Of a DNA stretch of 64,000 nucleotides, positions 55,174-64,000 are shown piece by piece. Origin of the DNA: Bacteroidota bacterium (GTDB lineage: Bacteria > Bacteroidota > Bacteroidia > B-17B0 > Aurantibacillaceae); NCBI GenBank assembly GCA_013298715.1, contig JAAFIQ010000002.1:186001-250000 (forward strand). The letters are read 5' to 3'. The number at the start of each line of letters is the position of its first letter. The first letter of the stretch is position 1. A program made the translations under genes and the position numbers. Below the pieces are notes generated by a model. That model saw nothing but the letters and a program-made list of their open reading frames with translations, ran no database searches and had not been told where the DNA came from.

Positions 55174-56427
55174 GTGATGACACATCCTGCAAAAGGTGCA
55201 GTAAATAAATTAATAATCGTTGCTGCCCTTGGCTATTTTGTAGATATATACGACCTTGTATTGTTTGGAATGGAGCGCGTGGCAAGTTTAAAATCAATAC
55301 TTGGTCCAACAATTACCGACCCAAAAGTACTAGACGAAACTGTTTCAAAAATTGGAAGCAGTTTAATGAATTACCAAATGATTGGCATGTTGGTTGGTGG
55401 TATTTTTTGGGGTGTTTTAGGCGATAAAAAAGGAAGACTTTCTGTTTTATTTGGAAGTATAATTACTTATTCATTAGCAAACATTGCTAATGGTTTTGTA
55501 AACGATGTTTTTTGGTACGGTGTGCTTAGGTTTGTTTCGGGTTTTGGTTTGGCAGGCGAACTTGGAGCTGGAATAACATTGGTGAGTGAAAGTATGAAGA
55601 AGGAAGATCGAGGGCTTGGAACTACAGTTGTTGCCTCGGTGGGCTTATTTGGTGCAGTAATTGCGGGCATTACCACCATTTATATTGATAATTGGCGCGT
55701 AAGTTATTTTATAGGTGGTGGCATGGGTTTATTGCTGTTATTACTTCGTATTGGTGTTTTTGAAAGCGGTATGTTTGCCAATTTGAAAGAAAATTCTAAT
55801 CTAAAAAAGGGAAATTTTTTCTATTTATTTTCTCATCCAAAATTAATTGTAAAATATTTAAACATTATTTTAGTTGCTGTGCCAGTTTGGTTTGTTATGT
55901 TTTTTTTGGTTCAGTTTGCTCCAGAAATGAGCAAAGCACTGGGATTAGAAGGTGGCCCAAAAGAGGCAAAAATTCCTATCATGGTTGCTTATATTGGCAT
56001 AACGCTTGGTGATGTTGCAAGTGGTTTATTGAGTCAGTTCTTAAAATCGCGAAAAAAAGTATTGGCATTGTTTATAAGCCTCACTCTAATTTTTACGGTG
56101 TTGTATTATTTATTTGCCAGTACATCGGTTGTAGTTTTTTATACACTAATTTTCTTTATTGGCTTTGCAACTGGTTATTGGGCGGTGTTTATGAGCAGTG
56201 CATCTGAGTTATTCGGTACAAATATTAGATCCACTGTTACAACTACAGCTCCAAACTTCGTGCGTGGTTCGGTTGTATTAATGACGTTGTTATTCTCTTA
56301 TTTATTACCGCAGCACGGTAGGGTAGAGGCTACTATTTACGTGGGTAGTGTAGTTTTTATTTTAGCTTTTGTCGCAAGTTATTTATTAGAAGAAACGTTT
56401 AATAAAGATTTAGATTATGTTGAATAA
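55174..56427 (+). CDS. MFS transporter
   Basis: The product is 417 aa with 12 membrane helices. The start IVAALGYFVDIYDLVLFG and the loop GVLGDKKGRLSVLFG (between helices 2 and 3) are typical of the metabolite:H+ symporter family of MFS. Substrate is unknown. It starts 7 bp after the subtilase stop, so may be in the same transcript. Its 3' end overlaps the CoA-binding gene start by 11 bp. Confidence 0.85.
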   Translation: MMTHPAKGAVNKLIIVAALGYFVDIYDLVLFGMERVASLKSILGPTITDPKVLDETVSKIGSSLMNYQMIGMLVGGIFWGVLGDKKGRLSVLFGSIITYSLANIANGFVNDVFWYGVLRFVSGFGLAGELGAGITLVSESMKKEDRGLGTTVVASVGLFGAVIAGITTIYIDNWRVSYFIGGGMGLLLLLLRIGVFESGMFANLKENSNLKKGNFFYLFSHPKLIVKYLNIILVAVPVWFVMFFLVQFAPEMSKALGLEGGPKEAKIPIMVAYIGITLGDVASGLLSQFLKSRKKVLALFISLTLIFTVLYYLFASTSVVVFYTLIFFIGFATGYWAVFMSSASELFGTNIRSTVTTTAPNFVRGSVVLMTLLFSYLLPQHGRVEATIYVGSVVFILAFVASYLLEETFNKDLDYVE

Positions 56428-56791
56428 ACTAAATAAACCAACCATGATAATTGGTGCGTCAAGCAATCCAGAACGTTATAGCTACAAAGCCTGTATTAGT
56501 TTATTAAAGCATAACCACTCAGTTTTTCCACTAGGAATAAAAGCTGGAAAAATTAATGACCTAGAAATAATTTTAGACCGACCAATAATTGAAAACGTAG
56601 TTACGGTCAGTCTTTACGTTTCAGAAAAAAACATGAGTACTTGGGAAGAATATATCTTAGCTTTAAAACCCAAACGGATCATTTTTAATCCAGGAACAGA
56701 AAATCTAAAATTTTCAGATAGAGCTACAAGTAAAGGAATTGAATGCCTTGAGGCGTGCACCTTGGTAATGTTAAGTATTGGCAATTATTAA
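56417..56791 (+). CDS. CoA-binding domain protein (YccU-like)
   Basis: The product is 124 aa with a single Rossmann-type CoA-binding domain (TMIIGASSNPERYSYKACI, then VTVSLYVSEKNMSTW and IIFNPGTEN). These small proteins bind CoA or a related nucleotide; their role is not established. It overlaps the MFS gene by 11 bp and is convergent with pheT after 2 bp. Confidence 0.8.
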   Translation: MLNKLNKPTMIIGASSNPERYSYKACISLLKHNHSVFPLGIKAGKINDLEIILDRPIIENVVTVSLYVSEKNMSTWEEYILALKPKRIIFNPGTENLKFSDRATSKGIECLEACTLVMLSIGNY

Positions 56792-56793
56792 AA

Positions 56794-59217
56794 TTAACGC
56801 AATTCTGCATTCAATTTTTGTTTGAAGTTATTTACCAATTTTTCCATCACCCCGTCAATTTGTTTATCAGTTAATGTGGCTTCTGTATCTTGTAGGGTAA
56901 AACTTAATGCGTAAGATTTTTTGTTACCCAATTTTTCACCTTCATAAATATCAAACAAGTTTACTTCTTTCAATATTTTTTTATCGGTTGCAAAAGCAAG
57001 TTCTTCTAACTGTTGGTATTTTATAGTTTTGTCTATCAATAATGCTAAATCTCTTCTTACACTTGGGAATTTGCTTGGTTCAACAAACTGAATTTTATGT
57101 TTTGAGTAAAGTTTTACCAATGCCTCAAAATTAAATTCTGCATAAAAAACAGGCTGATTTACATCGTTTTGTTTTGTTACTTTTTTTGAAACTTTTCCAA
57201 TTTCAGCAATAGATTTGTTGTTTACCAAAATGCTTAATCCGTTTTCAAAATTTCCAAATGTTGATTCAGAAAATTTTAAAGTAGTAATTCCCATTTTTTC
57301 CAAGAGTTTTATGGCAACAGATTTTAATAACATAAAATCGTTTTGTTGGTTTAAACCATAAGCATTTTCAGTAAAATTAGCTCCTGTAATAAATAGCGCT
57401 AGCACTTTGTTTTCAGAATATGGAAATTTCTCATTATTGGTTTTAAAATACGTTTTTCCTATTTCAAATAATTTTAAATCATTTTGTTTTCTGTTAATGT
57501 TGTAGGCAATTGTTTTTAATCCATCAAACAACAAGCTTTGTCTTAGCACTCCTAAATCAGTACTCAGTGGATTCAACATTTGTACGAGGCTCTCTTTTTG
57601 TTCGTAGTTATTTTCGTTGGTTAATGATAAACTCATTATTTCATTAAATCCGAATCCGCTCAAGGTATCTCCAATTAAGTTTTCTACAAGCAAATTAAAA
57701 TTTTTTGGTTCGGTTATAGCGCTGTATTTAATAAGTTTACTTGTTTCTATATTGTTGTAGCCATAAACGCGCATTACTTCTTCAATAACATCTGCTTCCC
57801 TTGTTACATCTGTTTTGTAAAGTGGCACGTTTAATAACAAGGCATCATTGCCTTCATTTTCAATTTCAATTCCTAATTCGGTTAAAATAAGTTTAATTAA
57901 ATTTCTATCAATTTTTTTCCCAATTAAAGCATCACAATTATTGTAAGAAAAAGCAATTCTGTTTGGGAGGAATTCTTCATGTTTTATATCCACCACATCC
58001 ATACTTAACGTGCCTCCTGCAATTTCTAAAATTAAATTAGCAGTTTTGTTAATTGCCGTTAAAACAAAATTCGGATCGGTTCCTCTTTCAAATCTGAATG
58101 AAGCGTCGGTTTTTAAGGCATGGTGCTTTGATGATTTACGAATATAAGCAGGATTAAAATAAGCACATTCAAGAAAAACAGAGGTTGTTGATTCGCTAAC
58201 ACCGCTGTTTAATCCACCAAATACACCAGCTAAGCACATAGGTTTAGCTTCATCGGCAATTACTAAATCATTTGTTTGTAATGTTCTTTCAACACCATCT
58301 AAGGTTACAAATTTTTCGTTTTCATTAGCTAAACGCACAATTACTTTTTTGCCAGAAATTTTATCATAATCAAAGGCATGTAAAGGTTGACCTAAATCAT
58401 GCAGAACGTAGTTTGTAATATCAACAATGTTATTAATTGGTTTTAATCCAATACTTATTAATTTGTTCTTTAACCATTCAGGGCTTGGTTTTACAGTAAC
58501 TCCAGAAATCACCATGCCAGCATAGCGCGGGCAGCTTTCTTTATGTAGCACTTCAATCTCTATTTTGTTTAAGTTGCTAGCATCTGGTAAAAAATTTGAA
58601 TGTTTAATTTGCAATTCACTTCCTAATTTATTTTTTCTCGCGGCAATTATTGATTTTAAATCGCGAGCTACACCGTAATGAGAGGTAGCGTCGCTTCTGT
58701 TTGGAGTTAATCCGATTTCAAAAACTGTATCGTTTTGTAAATTGTAAAGGTTTGCAATAGGTTCACCTATAGTTGCGGTTTCATCTAACACAATAATGCC
58801 AGCGTGGCTTTTACCAAGTCCTATTTCATCTTCAGCACAAAGCATACCTTCACTTAAGGCGCCTCTTATTTTTGATTTTTTAATTTCGAAGGGTTCTCCT
58901 TCTAACGGAAATAATTTTGTACCAATTGTTGCAACAACAACTTTTTGATTTTGAGCAACGTTTGGCGCACCACACACAATAGAGAGCAGGTTTTCTGAAC
59001 CTACATCAACAGTAGTTAAACTGAGTTTATCAGCGTCTGGGTGTTTTTCGCAAGAAATAACTTTGCCAACAACCAAACCTTTTAATCCACCTTTAACGTT
59101 TTCAACCTCCTCAATGCCTTCTACTTCTAACCCACTAGAGGTAAGCAATTCAGCCACCTCTTGTGGTGTTTCTTCAAAATTTAAAATATCTTTTAACCAA
59201 CTGTACGAAATTTTCAT
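56794..59217 (-). CDS. pheT: Phenylalanyl-tRNA synthetase beta subunit
   Basis: The product is 807 aa, normal for the long PheT. The N-terminal tRNA-binding domain (about 40-150, VVGKVISCEKHPDADKLS) is followed by B3/B4, then B5 (about 405-475) and the catalytic-like core. The C-terminal FDX-ACB domain is seen at about 715-805 (FPSVRRDLALLIDKTI). With PheS (not in the window) it charges tRNA-Phe. The start is preceded by 60 bp of AT-rich sequence shared with the divergent GldN-like gene. Confidence 0.95.
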   Translation of the reverse strand: MKISYSWLKDILNFEETPQEVAELLTSSGLEVEGIEEVENVKGGLKGLVVGKVISCEKHPDADKLSLTTVDVGSENLLSIVCGAPNVAQNQKVVVATIGTKLFPLEGEPFEIKKSKIRGALSEGMLCAEDEIGLGKSHAGIIVLDETATIGEPIANLYNLQNDTVFEIGLTPNRSDATSHYGVARDLKSIIAARKNKLGSELQIKHSNFLPDASNLNKIEIEVLHKESCPRYAGMVISGVTVKPSPEWLKNKLISIGLKPINNIVDITNYVLHDLGQPLHAFDYDKISGKKVIVRLANENEKFVTLDGVERTLQTNDLVIADEAKPMCLAGVFGGLNSGVSESTTSVFLECAYFNPAYIRKSSKHHALKTDASFRFERGTDPNFVLTAINKTANLILEIAGGTLSMDVVDIKHEEFLPNRIAFSYNNCDALIGKKIDRNLIKLILTELGIEIENEGNDALLLNVPLYKTDVTREADVIEEVMRVYGYNNIETSKLIKYSAITEPKNFNLLVENLIGDTLSGFGFNEIMSLSLTNENNYEQKESLVQMLNPLSTDLGVLRQSLLFDGLKTIAYNINRKQNDLKLFEIGKTYFKTNNEKFPYSENKVLALFITGANFTENAYGLNQQNDFMLLKSVAIKLLEKMGITTLKFSESTFGNFENGLSILVNNKSIAEIGKVSKKVTKQNDVNQPVFYAEFNFEALVKLYSKHKIQFVEPSKFPSVRRDLALLIDKTIKYQQLEELAFATDKKILKEVNLFDIYEGEKLGNKKSYALSFTLQDTEATLTDKQIDGVMEKLVNNFKQKLNAELR

Positions 59218-59280
59218 GCCTAATTAATGTTACGTTTTTTTTATTTTTACTTATAATAAAGCATTAAAGATACAATTAAA

Positions 59281-60135
59281 TTGAGTTTGTATAAAATCAT
59301 AATTACTTTAGTTTTTATAACTATCGCCAACAATTATTGTGCGCAAAATAAGGATGTTTTTGGAAATCCAATTTATGACTTTACCGTAAATAATTGTTTT
59401 ATTGATTCATTATATAAGCCCAGTGTTACCAGTAAAAAAGTAAAGTCAAACAAAATTCTGAAAAGTACTACTTACTGGCGCACAATAAGTTTTGAAGCAT
59501 TGGAAGTAGAAACCCCTAAAAAGAAGTTTAAAGGTTGTGAACAAGTTAGTTTTTTTGAAATAATTAAATTTGGCATACTCGAAAAAAATTTAAAAGCCTT
59601 TGTGAGTGATGATTTTAGTGAGGCACCTAAAGGTTTTTTAAGCAAAGAAGATTTTAAGAAAAATTTGATTTATTGCGATACAGTTTTTGAATCTTATTTT
59701 GATGAACAAGGACTTGAGGCGAAGAAAACTTCAATTAAAAAAGGTTATTTAAGTGGAAATGAAGTAAAAAGTTTTTTGTTAAAAGAAGATTGGTATTTGG
59801 ATAGTTATAGCGGCAAGCTAAATAAAAAAATAATTGGAATTGCACCATTGATGGTTAACAAAGTGAGTAAAAAAGTATTACCGATTTGTTGGATTTATTT
59901 TGATGAATGGCTTAATTTTTTTAAGCAATTTAAAACAAAAAATTATTTAGGTGATAATGGGTTAACGTTTTACGATGCCCTTGTGGATGGTGTTTTTAAG
60001 AGTAAAATAAGTAAGGAAAGTAATTTAAAAGAAGTGAAAGTGAAGAACGATAGGCGTGGAAATCAATCCTTAATTGAAAGTGAATTTATAAAGGAAAAAG
60101 TGAGAAACAGTGAGTCGGATTTATTTCAGTATTAA
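59281..60135 (+). CDS. GldN/PorN-like protein, not in a gldKLMN cluster
   Basis: The product is 284 aa from a TTG start at 59281 (upstream frame has no ATG). It has a signal peptide (ending NNYCAQ). GldN features are seen: TYWRTISFEAL, FFEIIKFGILEKNLKAF, LKEDWYLDSYSG followed by IIGIAPL, PICWIYFDEWLNFF, and TFYDALVDGVFKSKISKESN. GldN/PorN forms the periplasmic ring of the type IX secretion machine with GldK. No gldKLM genes adjoin it, so this may be a paralogue. It is divergent from pheT. Confidence 0.72.
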   Translation: MSLYKIIITLVFITIANNYCAQNKDVFGNPIYDFTVNNCFIDSLYKPSVTSKKVKSNKILKSTTYWRTISFEALEVETPKKKFKGCEQVSFFEIIKFGILEKNLKAFVSDDFSEAPKGFLSKEDFKKNLIYCDTVFESYFDEQGLEAKKTSIKKGYLSGNEVKSFLLKEDWYLDSYSGKLNKKIIGIAPLMVNKVSKKVLPICWIYFDEWLNFFKQFKTKNYLGDNGLTFYDALVDGVFKSKISKESNLKEVKVKNDRRGNQSLIESEFIKEKVRNSESDLFQY

Positions 60136-60142
60136 GTTTTTA

Positions 60143-60496
60143 TTATTTAACATTTATAACAAATTTTTTTTGAGCCGCTGTGTCTTGGTATCTTAATTTT
60201 GTAAACTCTAATGTGCAAGTTCCTATAGCCGATGTTTCAAATAAGAAATCAATTCCTTTTTCGTTGCCACGCCATACTTGATTTAAATTAGATACAATTT
60301 CATTTGTACTTTTTTGATTTAAAATCCATGTGTAACCTGAATTATGTTCTTCTTGTAAATTTATTTTAAACTCAGAGTTTAATTTGTACATGTTGTTTGC
60401 AGGAGCTTCAAGTGCTATGGGTTTGCCATTACAAGCAGCAATAAATAGCAAACAAAGCGCAGTTAAATTGTTAAATATCTTTTTCTTAAAAACCAT
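60143..60496 (-). CDS. Chagasin-family (I42) protease inhibitor lipoprotein
   Basis: The product is 117 aa from ATG 60496, which begins a lipoprotein signal (NNLTALCLLFIAACNGKP, lipobox Cys at about 22). The longer upstream frame is less likely. The motif HNSGYTWIL matches the NPTTGYxW loop of I42/chagasin inhibitors, and the all-beta body ends QKKFVINVK. The family inhibits cysteine proteases of the papain class. Its start lies inside the end of the VWA gene (34-bp overlap), so translation may be coupled. Confidence 0.75.
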   Translation of the reverse strand: MVFKKKIFNNLTALCLLFIAACNGKPIALEAPANNMYKLNSEFKINLQEEHNSGYTWILNQKSTNEIVSNLNQVWRGNEKGIDFLFETSAIGTCTLEFTKLRYQDTAAQKKFVINVK

Positions 60497-62505
60497 TCTG
60501 AAATAAAAATTAATACTATTAAAGCAAACAACCATTTTAGCTCAATTATTGGGTTGGTATTGGTTTGCGAGTAGGTAATTGGTTTTATGGTTTCGTTGCT
60601 TTCAATTAATTTTTGTAAATCTTTTATGTTTGTGTATGGTAAAAATTTACCACCAGTTTTTATAGCAATTTGATTTAATAATTTATGATTTGCGACCGTA
60701 TTAATTTTTTCTGATACAACCGGATTTACAATTAATACACCAGTTTTACTAAACAATTCATTATTTAATTTTACTTTGGCAGAGTATGTGTATTCATCTG
60801 CTGGCAGGTTGCCAAGGTTTAACTTGTAGGCATTTGAAGTTTTACTAAACGTATAATTAAATTGTTTTTTTTGTGCGTTTGTAAGTGTTAATGTTACATC
60901 AGGTTCATTAACCAACTCATAACTTTTATTGTAAAGCTCTGCTGCAAAATCAACAAGTTCATTTTCATTTATAATTTTTGGAGCGTTGATTCTAAAAAAA
61001 CTTTTATCACTTTTAAGAGCTAAGTATTGAATTGTTTTACTTATTAATTCAGAAAATAAGTTGTTATTATCATGGTCAGCAAAATCACGCAACTTCCAGC
61101 GCCAAAGGCCATCGCCAATAAAATTAGCAATTTTAAGTCCGTTAATTTCTTCAAATGTTAATACAGGATTTTCTGTTTCAACGCTTCCAATTTTTTGATT
61201 CAATAAACTATTTTCTCCATTCTTTACAGGATAATTTCCAAATGGAACTTGCAAAGCAGGAAATTCTTTCAAATAATTTTTTAATTCATTACTAATTGTA
61301 AACAAACCAAAAGAAGGAATCCCATAAGGTTCAATTTCATTCGATTTAAAGTTGTTTGATTGACCTGTTACACAATTAATTTTCCAATACGGCACATTAT
61401 TATTTTTACAGTTATTAAATAAATTTATATTAATGTTTTCATCACCACCATGAATGATCACCAAAGCATATTGCTTTAATGGTTTATTAAATTCATTAGC
61501 TAATCCGGATTCAATTTCATAAGTTCCTAAATTACTTAGCACTTCTTTAATTGCTGCAATGTCAGGGTGCGGAGCGTTAGCTATAATTGCTATTTTTTCG
61601 CGGTTATCAATTACATCAATAATAAAACTTTGTGTATTATTATTAATATTTTTTTCGCCTTCAAAAATTGTTACCTGAACAGAATACTTTTGAATACCAG
61701 GTTTAGTGGCGTTTACAGTAAAATTAATCGTACTTAATTGTTCTGCCGAAACTAAATTTATCTTTTGTTCGCTTAGCTTATTTCCATTTTGAAGCAATGT
61801 AACTAAGGCGCTAGCATTATTAATTTTATTGCTTGTAACTATTGCTTCTACCGGAAAAACATTACCCAAATAAGCAACAGAATTTGTATTAATTTTCTTA
61901 ATAGCTATGTCCTTTACTTCGGTTGTATCACCTGTTCCTACGCAATAAATAGGAAATCCCAACTTATCGCAATTAAATAGAGGGCTACTCCCTTTGTTAT
62001 AAATACCATCACTTACAACTATAAGCGCTCCAATAGATTGATTGCTGAAATTATTTTCTACATTCGAAAATAGATTGCTTAAATCTGTTTCTTTTTTGTT
62101 GAATAAAAAAAAATCTTCTGCTGTGTTTGTCGTTTCTGCAAATTGTAAAATTTTTGTTTCAAATTTTTCTGAAAAGCTTTTACTAAGTTCACTAATGTTT
62201 TTTATAAGATTGTTTTTTATTTCTGCACTATCTTTATTACAAATCATACTTGCAGAATTATCAATTCCAAAAATGATTAATGGTCGTTGGGTTTCGGTAA
62301 CTAAGCGTTTTAAAAAAAATTGTAAGAGTAAAAAGCAAAGCAGGGTAGTTCCAACAAAGCGTAAAACAAAAAGAATTTGAATTATTGATTTTGAAGCGTC
62401 AGTATTTTTTTTGTTTTTAAAATATACAAGACAAGAAATAATTGCTCCAAATGCAAGGCAAAGCAGTAAATAATACCAAGGACTATTTAAAATTAATTGT
62501 TTAAT
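60463..62505 (-). CDS. VWA-like membrane protein with non-ATG start
   Basis: An ATG at 62247 would give 594 aa but would cut away two membrane helices and the metal-site motif. The frame stays open upstream to a TAA at about 62514 and codes IKQLILNSPWYYLLLCL, a second helix (ILFVLRFVGTTLLCFLLLQFF) and FGIDNSASM, a MIDAS-like DxSxS site. The only start candidates are ATT at 62505 or other near-cognate codons, giving about 680 aa. The C-terminus has a single helix (WLFALIVLIFISEWFL). The layout resembles BatA/aerotolerance-like proteins. Its last bases overlap the inhibitor gene. Confidence 0.7.
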   Translation of the reverse strand: MKQLILNSPWYYLLLCLAFGAIISCLVYFKNKKNTDASKSIIQILFVLRFVGTTLLCFLLLQFFLKRLVTETQRPLIIFGIDNSASMICNKDSAEIKNNLIKNISELSKSFSEKFETKILQFAETTNTAEDFFLFNKKETDLSNLFSNVENNFSNQSIGALIVVSDGIYNKGSSPLFNCDKLGFPIYCVGTGDTTEVKDIAIKKINTNSVAYLGNVFPVEAIVTSNKINNASALVTLLQNGNKLSEQKINLVSAEQLSTINFTVNATKPGIQKYSVQVTIFEGEKNINNNTQSFIIDVIDNREKIAIIANAPHPDIAAIKEVLSNLGTYEIESGLANEFNKPLKQYALVIIHGGDENININLFNNCKNNNVPYWKINCVTGQSNNFKSNEIEPYGIPSFGLFTISNELKNYLKEFPALQVPFGNYPVKNGENSLLNQKIGSVETENPVLTFEEINGLKIANFIGDGLWRWKLRDFADHDNNNLFSELISKTIQYLALKSDKSFFRINAPKIINENELVDFAAELYNKSYELVNEPDVTLTLTNAQKKQFNYTFSKTSNAYKLNLGNLPADEYTYSAKVKLNNELFSKTGVLIVNPVVSEKINTVANHKLLNQIAIKTGGKFLPYTNIKDLQKLIESNETIKPITYSQTNTNPIIELKWLFALIVLIFISEWFLRKRYLTI

Positions 62506-62525
62506 GCGATAAAGTTAAACTATTT

Positions 62526-63272
62526 TTAGGTTAACATGCCACCACAGATGTTAATACATTGACCTGTTATGTAAGTACTTAAATCACTGGCTAAAAATAA
62601 TGTTAAATTGGCTACATCTTCAGATGTTCCTCCACGCTTTAATGGAATAGAATCGCGCCATTGTTGAACAATTTTCTCGTCTAATGCGCCTGTCATTTCA
62701 GTCTCTATAAAGCCTGGTGCAATTGCATTACAGCGTATGTTACGTGAGCCTAATTCTAAAGCAATAGACTTGGTAAAGCCTATTATACCTGCTTTACTGG
62801 CTGAGTAATTGCTTTGTCCGGCATTTCCTTTTACACCAACAACCGAACTCATATTAATTATTGAGCCTTTTTTAGCTTTAAGCATAGGGCGTTGCACGGC
62901 TTTGGTTAAATTAAATACAGACTTTAAATTCGCGTTTAAAACCTCGTCCCATTGTTGCTCGCTCATACGCATTAATAATGTATCGCGGGTTATGCCTGCG
63001 TTATTTACCAAAATATCTATAGTTCCAAACTCAGCAACAACTTCATTTACGAGCGCATCGGCAGCTGCAAAATTACCAGCGTCGCTTTTATAGCCTTTGG
63101 CTTTAACCCCTAGGCTAGTTAATTCTGCTTCAAGTGCAATAGCTTTCTCTTCGCTACTTGCGTAGGTAAACGCAACATTAGCACCATTTTTTGCAAACGA
63201 AAGGGCAATACCTTTGCCAATCCCGCGGGTTGCGCCTGTAATTAAGGCGACTTTATTTTGTAATAAATTCAT
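62526..63272 (-). CDS. fabG: 3-oxoacyl-ACP reductase FabG
   Basis: The product is 248 aa, typical SDR length. The NAD(P)-binding motif TGATRGIGKGIA (residues about 12-23), NNAG (about 90) and the catalytic YSASK (about 155) are present, with Ser in NMSSVVG upstream. The C-terminus QCINICGGMLT is usual for FabG. It reduces 3-oxoacyl-ACP with NADPH in fatty acid synthesis. It ends about 20 bp upstream of the inferred VWA start, so the two may share a transcript. Confidence 0.92.
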   Translation of the reverse strand: MNLLQNKVALITGATRGIGKGIALSFAKNGANVAFTYASSEEKAIALEAELTSLGVKAKGYKSDAGNFAAADALVNEVVAEFGTIDILVNNAGITRDTLLMRMSEQQWDEVLNANLKSVFNLTKAVQRPMLKAKKGSIINMSSVVGVKGNAGQSNYSASKAGIIGFTKSIALELGSRNIRCNAIAPGFIETEMTGALDEKIVQQWRDSIPLKRGGTSEDVANLTLFLASDLSTYITGQCINICGGMLT

Positions 63273-63360
63273 AAATCCAAATGTTAAAAAAGCAAATTTA
63301 TAAGAATATTTATTTTCGTTTTTAACAGAATTTTAATTTGTGGCACAGTTATTGTAAAGT

Positions 63361-63391
63361 TTTGTTAAATTAAAAAGAAGTTCTATTTTTA
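63361..63391 (+). promoter_or_regulatory. Candidate promoter of the secreted-protein gene at 63413
   Basis: TTTG at 63361-63364 is followed after 19 bases by TATTTTTA at 63384-63391, a near match to the Bacteroidota TTTG-N19-TAnnTTTG pattern. The last T of the consensus is replaced by A. It is about 22 bp upstream of the ATG. Confidence 0.5.
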
Positions 63392-63412
63392 CAAACTATA
63401 AAAAAAAGAAAC

Positions 63413-64000
63413 ATGAAAAAAACAAAATTAATGATTGCGGTATTTTTTGTTTTGTTTACCGGAATAATCGGTAAACTGAACGCTCAAAGTACCGAGGCTA
63501 AAGCCCGATTGCTCTATGTATTTTCGCCAGACTCTTTGGCTGGTTTTAACGCTCAGGAAGTGAGTGCAGAAGCTGTAGCTAGAGGTGCTTATGGATTTGA
63601 ATTACAATCTTACATGTACTTTAAAAAACGTAAATTTATTGATAATAAATATAATTTAGTTCCATCGGTAAGTCGTAATTCAGTTGCTCCAATTAGCCCA
63701 TCTAAATTTTACAATAATTTAGGTCAACTTATTAATTTCAATAGAACTTCGGCTTTACCTAGTAGTGGAGCTTGTTCTAACGAAGATTTTGAAGATAATG
63801 CTGGTTTACCTACCCAAGTAGGTGGAGCTGTTAACGGCTGGAATTTATTCGGTGCTTTTGGTGCAAACTTTTGCAACCCTAATGCTACTGGTGGTACAAA
63901 CGTATATACTATATATGGAGGAGCTGTGGTTGACCCGTTAATACCTGTTGCGCATAGAACAGTAACCTCATATTTCTCAGCAACCTCATTAACTCAACCT
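63413..64000 (+). CDS. Secreted protein, 3' end outside window
   Basis: The frame starts ATGAAAAAAACA and is open to the right edge (196 codons). Residues 1-24 are a signal peptide (MIAVFFVLFTGIIGKLNAQ). The mature start STEAKARLLYVFSPDSLAGF is followed by Ser-, Asn- and Gly-rich sequence with SNEDFEDNAGLP, a pattern seen at the start of large Bacteroidota surface proteins. The partial sequence gives no further domain. Its C-terminus, which would show a T9SS tail, is not in the window. Confidence 0.7.
   Translation, partial: MKKTKLMIAVFFVLFTGIIGKLNAQSTEAKARLLYVFSPDSLAGFNAQEVSAEAVARGAYGFELQSYMYFKKRKFIDNKYNLVPSVSRNSVAPISPSKFYNNLGQLINFNRTSALPSSGACSNEDFEDNAGLPTQVGGAVNGWNLFGAFGANFCNPNATGGTNVYTIYGGAVVDPLIPVAHRTVTSYFSATSLTQP

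Overview
The window is AT-rich DNA from a member of the Bacteroidota. Support comes from several T9SS (type IX secretion) substrates with C-terminal sorting domains, a CHU_C (gliding-motility-associated) domain, a GldN/PorN homologue, GWxTD and GxxExxY proteins, a CCC-motif membrane protein, and TAnnTTTG-type -7 promoter elements. TAA stops predominate. The sequence alone does not place it in an order or genus. No rRNA, tRNA or CRISPR array was found.

Layout. 1-5.9 kb: two large secreted proteins, one running off the left edge (CHU_C domain) and one with a parallel beta-helix and a T9SS tail. 5.9-7.2 kb: a long palindromic element that may encode a structured RNA, then a complete IS1595-family insertion sequence with terminal repeats and 8-bp target duplications. 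7.4-10.1 kb: pyruvate dehydrogenase E1-alpha and E2. 10.1-10.7 kb: non-coding, with nested inverted repeats. 10.7-19.1 kb: a small secreted protein, an acyl-CoA thioesterase, a decayed T9SS adhesin beside its intact paralogue, a 263-bp nested inverted-repeat element, and a TPR/SpoIIE phosphatase. 19.2-22.6 kb: a fused B12-dependent mutase of the IcmF type.

22.6-29.9 kb is an accessory stretch. It holds a frameshifted zeta-toxin-like kinase with a small overlapping partner ORF, two small proteins cut by in-frame TGA codons, an FkbM methyltransferase, lipoproteins, a GIN-domain protein and a PagL-like lipid A deacylase. 29.9-34.6 kb is housekeeping: peptide deformylase, IMP dehydrogenase and Lon. 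34.6-44.1 kb holds small membrane proteins, an MBL hydrolase, free-methionine-sulfoxide reductase, two glycosyltransferases, PAP2, MazG, DUF2461, an AI-2E transporter and a GWxTD lipoprotein. 44.2-48.1 kb has two POT peptide transporters flanking a GxxExxY gene with a degenerate direct-repeat cluster. 48.2-56.8 kb carries an arginase-fold protein, a PyrR-like PRTase, dapA, lhgO, a fumarylacetoacetase-family enzyme, a lipoprotein/T9SS subtilase pair, an MFS transporter and a CoA-binding protein. 56.8-64 kb carries pheT, an orphan GldN-like protein, a chagasin-type inhibitor overlapping a VWA membrane protein, fabG, and the start of another secreted protein.

Pyruvate dehydrogenase, IcmF, FabG and the thioesterase all act on acyl-CoA or acyl-ACP. 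Two POT transporters, a subtilase and a chagasin-like inhibitor suggest peptide scavenging. The most notable unexplained items are the non-coding palindromic elements (about 6.0, 10.4 and 16.5 kb), the cluster of interrupted genes between 11.8 and 26.6 kb, the GxxExxY gene with its repeats, and the orphan GldN-like protein. No clearly new multi-gene system was found.
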